From positions 1-9,419 of the forward strand of contig DPSB01000659.1 in the NCBI GenBank assembly GCA_003537495.1: DNA of 9,419 bases, in the 5' to 3' direction. Both the position numbers and the translations under genes were made by a program. Positions 6,337-9,419 of the stretch are shown in pieces. This DNA is from Cytophagales bacterium (lineage in GTDB: Bacteria > Bacteroidota > Bacteroidia > Cytophagales > Cyclobacteriaceae). The notes under the pieces are model-generated. The model saw nothing but the letters and a program-made list of their open reading frames with translations, searched no databases and had not been told where the DNA came from. Position 1 is the stretch's first letter. Every line of letters starts with the position of its first letter.

Positions 6337-7368
6337 TTAGTTATACTTCACATAATTCTCCCACTTGTCAATTACATCCACAAAATCGCTGGGCAGTTCT
6401 GAATCAAATTGCATAAACTGATTACTTACAGGATGTATGAAGCCCAACGTTTTGGCGTGCAGTGCTTGCCGCGGAATAATCTTAAAACAGTTATCGATAA
6501 ACTGTTTGTATTTCGAAAACACTGTTCCTTTTACAATATCACTACCACCATACATCGAGTCGTTAAAAATAGGATGGCCGATGTAGCGCATGTGTGCGCG
6601 TATCTGGTGGGTGCGTCCGGTTTCCAGTTTGCATTCAATCAATGAAATATAGCGCAAGTCTTTCAAAAGCTTGTAATGTGTAATAGCATGCCTGCCAAAG
6701 TCGCCATCCGGAAAGGCAGTGGTTACACGCCTGTCTTTTAAGCTTCGACCTACATGCACGTTAATAGTTCCTTGAGGCGGTTCGGGTATTCCCCATACAA
6801 TAGCCTGGTAGGTGCGTTCAATACTGTGATCAAAAAATTGTTTGGCCAGCGAGTTCATCGCAATTTCAGTTTTGGCAATTACCAATAAACCCGAAGTATC
6901 TTTATCGATGCGATGCACCAAACCCGGTCGGCCTTCATTGCCTTTCATCTCCGGTAAATTCTGAAAATGATAGGTAAGTGCGTTTACCAGCGTACCACTC
7001 CAGTTTTGGTAAGCCGGATGCACCACCATGCCGGCCGCTTTATTTACTACCAGCACATGTTCATCTTCAAACACAATGTTGAGCGGAATATTTTCAGCTA
7101 CCACATCGGTATCGCGTGGTGGTTCGGGCAGCGAAACGGTAATTACATCGTTGGGATGAACTTTATAATTAGGTTTGATAGGCTTGTCGTTTACTTTTAC
7201 AAACCCATCGTGTATGCCATCCTGAATTTTAGTACGGGTTACGTTGGGTAACCGATCCATCAAGAACTTATCAATGCGAAGCAGGCTTTGTCCGGCATCG
7301 GCAACTATTCGATGGTGTTCAAACAAACCATCCTCATCATCTTCCAATAAATCTTCGGGGTGTATCAC
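6337..7368 (-). CDS. RluA-family 23S rRNA pseudouridine synthase (RluD-like)
   Basis: A 343-residue cytosolic enzyme converting uridine to pseudouridine in RNA. An N-terminal S4 RNA-binding domain (about 28-90: SLLRIDKFLMDRL, TRTKIQDGIHDGFVKVN) precedes the catalytic domain (about 95-330). Motif I is VVNKAAGMVVHP (107-118). Motif II is GLVHRIDKDTSGLLVIAKT, with the catalytic Asp at 155 in HRID. Later come ITHYKLL and the C-terminal motif ETGRTHQIRAHM. S4 plus this catalytic domain is the RluC/RluD arrangement; similarity to RluD (helix 69 of 23S rRNA) seems likeliest, but specificity is not proven. The start is a GTG, the first start after an in-frame TGA upstream; the residues before EHHRIV are acidic and variable in the family, so the start is only fairly certain. 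The DUF2256 gene lies 27 bases upstream on the same strand and is probably co-transcribed. Confidence 0.93.
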   Translation of the reverse strand: MIHPEDLLEDDEDGLFEHHRIVADAGQSLLRIDKFLMDRLPNVTRTKIQDGIHDGFVKVNDKPIKPNYKVHPNDVITVSLPEPPRDTDVVAENIPLNIVFEDEHVLVVNKAAGMVVHPAYQNWSGTLVNALTYHFQNLPEMKGNEGRPGLVHRIDKDTSGLLVIAKTEIAMNSLAKQFFDHSIERTYQAIVWGIPEPPQGTINVHVGRSLKDRRVTTAFPDGDFGRHAITHYKLLKDLRYISLIECKLETGRTHQIRAHMRYIGHPIFNDSMYGGSDIVKGTVFSKYKQFIDNCFKIIPRQALHAKTLGFIHPVSNQFMQFDSELPSDFVDVIDKWENYVKYN

Positions 7369-7395
7369 AGCATTAAATCAATCCGTAAAGGTAGC

Positions 7396-7554
7396 TTATT
7401 TACTACTTACAACGGCATGTTTGCGATCGCGACAACCCGAACTGCAATAGAGCACTTCATTCCAAACCTTTTCCCACTTCTTTCGCCAGCTGAACGGACG
7501 GCCACAGGTTTTACAGATTTTGGAAGGGAGATCAGATTTTTTAACACCTCGCAT
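7396..7554 (-). CDS. DUF2256 small zinc-ribbon-like protein (52 residues)
   Basis: A short gene, easily missed. Reading leftward from ATG at 7554 it encodes MRGVKKSDLPSKICK, then TCGRPFSWRKKWEKVWNEV, then LYCSSGCRDRKHAVVSSK and TAA at 7396-7398. Cysteines are at 14, 17, 37 and 41 (C-x2-C and C-x3-C), which would bind one zinc. Together with the motif PF-W-RKKW-x-x-x-W this is the DUF2256 signature. The protein is very basic, so nucleic-acid binding is plausible; the family's function is not established. It sits 27 bases upstream of the pseudouridine synthase gene on the same strand. It is divergent from the DUF2805 gene, with 32 bases between their starts. From memory, DUF2256 genes are often found near cryptochrome/photolyase genes, sometimes with DUF2805; no photolyase is in the window. 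Confidence 0.9.
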   Translation of the reverse strand: MRGVKKSDLPSKICKTCGRPFSWRKKWEKVWNEVLYCSSGCRDRKHAVVSSK

Positions 7555-7586
7555 AAGGGATATAACAAATAGGAATAAGCGATGTT

Positions 7587-7865
7587 ATGGGATTGATGCT
7601 AACACCAGAACAAACCGATAGAATTATTGCCATGGCGTGGGAAGACCGCACACCATTTGAGGCGATTAAATATCAATTTGAACTTTCCGAGCAGAATGTG
7701 ATTGAATTGATGCGCAAAAATCTGAAGCCCTCCAGTTGGCGATTATGGCGCAAGCGGGTTCACGGCCGAAGAACAAAATTCCAAAAATTAAGATCGGACG
7801 AAGTATCAAGATTTAAATGCGACCGCCAGCGTAATATCAGTCTGAACAAAATAAGCAAGCGTTAA
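7587..7865 (+). CDS. DUF2805 / TIGR03643 family protein
   Basis: A 92-residue protein whose first 65 residues match the TIGR03643/DUF2805 family. It has IIAMAWEDRTPFEAIKYQF (13-31), LSEQNVIELMRKNLKPSS (33-50) and WRLWRKRVHGRRTK (51-64). The middle part reads like a helix-turn-helix with a basic end, suggesting DNA or RNA contact, but no function is known. Residues 65-92 are a basic extension (LRSDEVSRFKCDRQRN region) that appears longer than the usual family end. Either of two in-frame ATG codons (7587 or 7596, residue 4) could start it; the core begins after both. It is divergent from the DUF2256 gene and is followed 38 bases later by the rhodanese gene, which has its own -7 box. Confidence 0.85.
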   Translation: MGLMLTPEQTDRIIAMAWEDRTPFEAIKYQFELSEQNVIELMRKNLKPSSWRLWRKRVHGRRTKFQKLRSDEVSRFKCDRQRNISLNKISKR

Positions 7866-7872
7866 AGTTTTG

Positions 7873-7880
7873 TAGTTTTG
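7873..7880 (+). promoter_or_regulatory. Perfect -7 box ahead of the rhodanese gene
   Basis: TAGTTTTG fits TAnnTTTG exactly and ends 23 bases before the ATG at 7904. No clear TTG lies 19-21 bases further up. TGCGTA (7879-7884) and TACGCA (7897-7902) form an inverted pair between the box and the start codon, a possible operator. Confidence 0.45.
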
Positions 7881-7903
7881 CGTAGGCAAAAAAATTTACG
7901 CAG

Positions 7904-8299
7904 ATGAAAAGACTTTTGATTTTGTTGTTACTTATTGCTTGTAGCGAAAAGAAAACAGAAAGCCTCCTGTCTCCAACCGATTTCGATTTAAAACTGAAAG
8001 CAACTGAAAATGCTTTTGTTCTGGATGTGCGCACAGAAGAGGAAGTGAGCACAGGTTTTATTGAAGGCGCAACCAATATTGTGTACGATGCAAACTTTGC
8101 AGATAAGGTAGGTTCGCTAGAACAAAAACCAATTTTTGTTTATTGTGCTGCCGGTGGTCGCAGTGCGAAAGCAGCAACTATCCTTCGTGATAAAGGTTAT
8201 ACAGTTTTTGAATTGCAAGGTGGTATGAACGCCTGGAAAGATGCCGGCCTGCCTGTCGTAGGGCAGTTCGGCCCGCAGACAGGACTGCCGGTTAAATAA
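7904..8299 (+). CDS. Rhodanese-like domain lipoprotein
   Basis: A 131-residue single-domain rhodanese with a very short lipoprotein signal (MKRLLILLLLIAC, lipobox LIAC, Cys at 13), so it is predicted to be membrane-anchored outside the cytoplasm. The domain covers about 22-118: FVLDVRTEEE (38-47), GFIEGATNI (51-59), the active-site loop CAAGGRS with catalytic Cys at 81 (81-87), AATIL, and GGMNAWKDAGLPV (106-118). The catalytic Cys and loop Arg are both present, so persulfide (sulfane sulfur) transfer is possible. Substrates of exported rhodaneses are mostly unknown. It is preceded by a perfect -7 box. The next gene starts 14 bases after its stop, so the two lipoproteins probably share a transcript. 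Confidence 0.9.
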   Translation: MKRLLILLLLIACSEKKTESLLSPTDFDLKLKATENAFVLDVRTEEEVSTGFIEGATNIVYDANFADKVGSLEQKPIFVYCAAGGRSAKAATILRDKGYTVFELQGGMNAWKDAGLPVVGQFGPQTGLPVK

Positions 8300-8313
8300 A
8301 TTTTTTGTTTGAA

Positions 8314-9162
8314 ATGAAAAATGTGTGGATTACAGTGCTATGCCTGATGGCTTGTTCGAGTGAGATTTCTGATTTGTTCTCATCTGCCAAAGAGAAAGGT
8401 ATTGTCGATATTAAGTTAGAGGAGGCATCGGGTCTTGTAGCAAGTGCTGCGCATCCGGGGTATTTCTGGACGCATAATGATAGTGGTAACGGGGCGCAGT
8501 TATTTTTGATTGATAGCACAGCCAATATTGCAGCTACCATGCCACTGGGTGCTGTGCGTAACCGCGATTGGGAAGATATAACACTTGGCCCCGGCCCCGA
8601 TCCTGACAAGACTTATGTTTATGTAGGTGATATTGGAGATAACAAAGCGCAGTATCCTTACAAGATTATTTATAGGTTGGAAGAACCCACTGCAATTGAA
8701 AACAAAACCATTGAGCACTTCGACACTTTATTTGTTCAATTACCTGATGGCACCCGCGATTCTGAGGCATTGATGATCGATCCGATTTCTTCACGCATGT
8801 TTATGGTTTCGAAGCGTGAAGATTCTGTAAGACTGTACCAGTTTCCCAACACCTGGAAATCGGGCGATACGCTTACGGCTGAGTTAAAAATTAAAATGCC
8901 GTATAATCTTACGGTTGCCGCAGATATCTCTTTTGATGGTAGTGAAGTGTTATTGAAAAATTACGATCACGTATATTATTGGAAACGCGAAGGCACAGAA
9001 CCCATAGCAGATTTACTGCAACGAACTCCGCTCGAACTAAGATATAAACCCGAAAAGCAAGGGGAGGCGATTGCGTGGAGCCGCGATGGATCGGGTTATT
9101 ATACACTGAGTGAATCCAGCACCCACGAACGCGCCCGATTGTTGTTTTATAAGCGAAAGTAG
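8314..9162 (+). CDS. Putative lipoprotein with beta-propeller-like fold, function unknown
   Basis: A 282-residue protein counted from ATG 8314; a TTG nine bases earlier is possible but adds nothing to the signal peptide. The leader ends in a lipobox LMAC, Cys at 14. The body carries phrases of a widespread uncharacterised family: EASGLVAS (37-44), FWTHNDSGN (51-59), RDWEDITLGPGP (84-95), YVYVGDIGDN (101-110), IIYRLEEP (118-125), RDSEALMIDP (148-157) and EAIAWSRDGSGYYTLSE (251-267). Recurring strand-turn phrases with acidic and aromatic residues suggest a beta-propeller, possibly metal-assisted, but no enzyme can be named. It follows the rhodanese gene by 14 bases. Its TAG stop touches the stop codon of the convergent gene on the other strand. 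Confidence 0.8.
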   Translation: MKNVWITVLCLMACSSEISDLFSSAKEKGIVDIKLEEASGLVASAAHPGYFWTHNDSGNGAQLFLIDSTANIAATMPLGAVRNRDWEDITLGPGPDPDKTYVYVGDIGDNKAQYPYKIIYRLEEPTAIENKTIEHFDTLFVQLPDGTRDSEALMIDPISSRMFMVSKREDSVRLYQFPNTWKSGDTLTAELKIKMPYNLTVAADISFDGSEVLLKNYDHVYYWKREGTEPIADLLQRTPLELRYKPEKQGEAIAWSRDGSGYYTLSESSTHERARLLFYKRK

Positions 9163-9419
9163 CTACGATTGCCTTCTGATCAACTCTTGCGTAAACTGAA
9201 TCAGGTTTTGCTTTTGTGCTGAATCGGGCAATGCATTCAATTTCTCAAACCCTTGCGAAAAATAGTCTTCTACTTTCTTTTCGGTAAGAGCGGCAATGCC
9301 TAGAGAATCGTAAATGGCGGTTACAGCCTTTACTTTCTTTTGCTTATTGAATTTTTTAGCGTTCAGCCAAGACTCAAGTTCTTTTTTGTTAGTACCTCTT
9401 GCTTTTTCTTTTGCCTTTA
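9163..9419 (-). CDS. Polyprenyl synthetase family protein, C-terminal part (cut by window edge)
   Basis: The minus strand is open from the window edge to a TAG at 9163-9165, giving 84 C-terminal residues. They read KAKEKARGTNKKELESWLN, then KKVKAVTAIYDSLGIAALT, then EKKVEDYFSQGFEKLNALP, and end QNLIQFTQELIRRQS. This is the typical tail of Bacteroidota polyprenyl (geranylgeranyl/farnesyl-type) diphosphate synthases: a helix with AVTAIYDSLGI, then a YF-x-x-x-x-x-x-L helix and a final F-x-x-x-L-I-x-R-x-S end. The DDxxD catalytic motifs would lie beyond the window, so chain-length specificity cannot be judged. The family call rests on these terminal motifs and my recollection of homologues. Confidence 0.7.
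   Translation of the reverse strand, partial: KAKEKARGTNKKELESWLNAKKFNKQKKVKAVTAIYDSLGIAALTEKKVEDYFSQGFEKLNALPDSAQKQNLIQFTQELIRRQS

Noticed and set aside
7360..7572. 70-codon + strand frame over the DUF2256 gene
   Set aside because: The minus strand carries the recognisable DUF2256 protein here; the + frame is its shadow.
8292..8609. 105-codon frame opposite the start of the propeller-like gene
   Set aside because: Antisense shadow of a frame with strong family phrases; no independent support.

Overview
The window looks like ordinary chromosomal DNA of a Bacteroidota bacterium, most likely of the Cytophagales type. Signs of this are four proteins that look like lipoproteins (PepSY-like, GIN/DUF2807, a rhodanese and a propeller-like protein), two perfect matches to the Bacteroidota -7 promoter box TAnnTTTG, weak Shine-Dalgarno sites, moderately low GC, and family members such as DUF2256 and DUF2805/TIGR03643. 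I see no phage, insertion sequence, CRISPR array, tRNA or rRNA.

Layout from left to right. Positions 21-1193 hold a two-gene unit of exported lipoproteins, closed by a strong intrinsic terminator at 1216-1250. A Tat-exported TIM-barrel sugar isomerase/epimerase lies on the minus strand (1266-2231). Divergent from it is a stand-alone response regulator receiver protein (2333-2743), followed 32 bases later by a zinc-free quinone-oxidoreductase-like dehydrogenase (2776-3750). That gene converges on an exported FKBP-type prolyl isomerase (3842-4588, minus). The gap between them is almost entirely an 83-bp element with terminal inverted repeats (3755-3837).

Divergent from the FKBP gene is a class V aminotransferase-like gene that appears broken. 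Its signal-like leader (from 4729) and its catalytic body (to 5815) are in different frames, and roughly 50-65 residues expected between them are missing. A small basic protein of unknown function (5944-6153) follows, then a 183-bp non-coding stretch containing a heptanucleotide repeat. Next come an RluA-family pseudouridine synthase (6337-7368, minus) and, just upstream of it on the same strand, a 52-codon DUF2256 zinc-ribbon-like gene (7396-7554).

The DUF2256 gene is divergent, by only 32 bp, from a DUF2805/TIGR03643 gene (7587-7865). From memory these two families often sit near cryptochrome/photolyase genes, but none is in this window. Then follow a rhodanese lipoprotein (7904-8299) and a probable beta-propeller lipoprotein (8314-9162) in one unit. 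The window ends in the C-terminal part of a polyprenyl synthetase on the minus strand (9163-9419), whose stop codon directly abuts that of the preceding gene.

No clear new multi-gene system is visible. The items most worth a second look are the disrupted aminotransferase, the 83-bp element whose arms pair completely only in minus-strand RNA, and the divergent DUF2256/DUF2805 pair.
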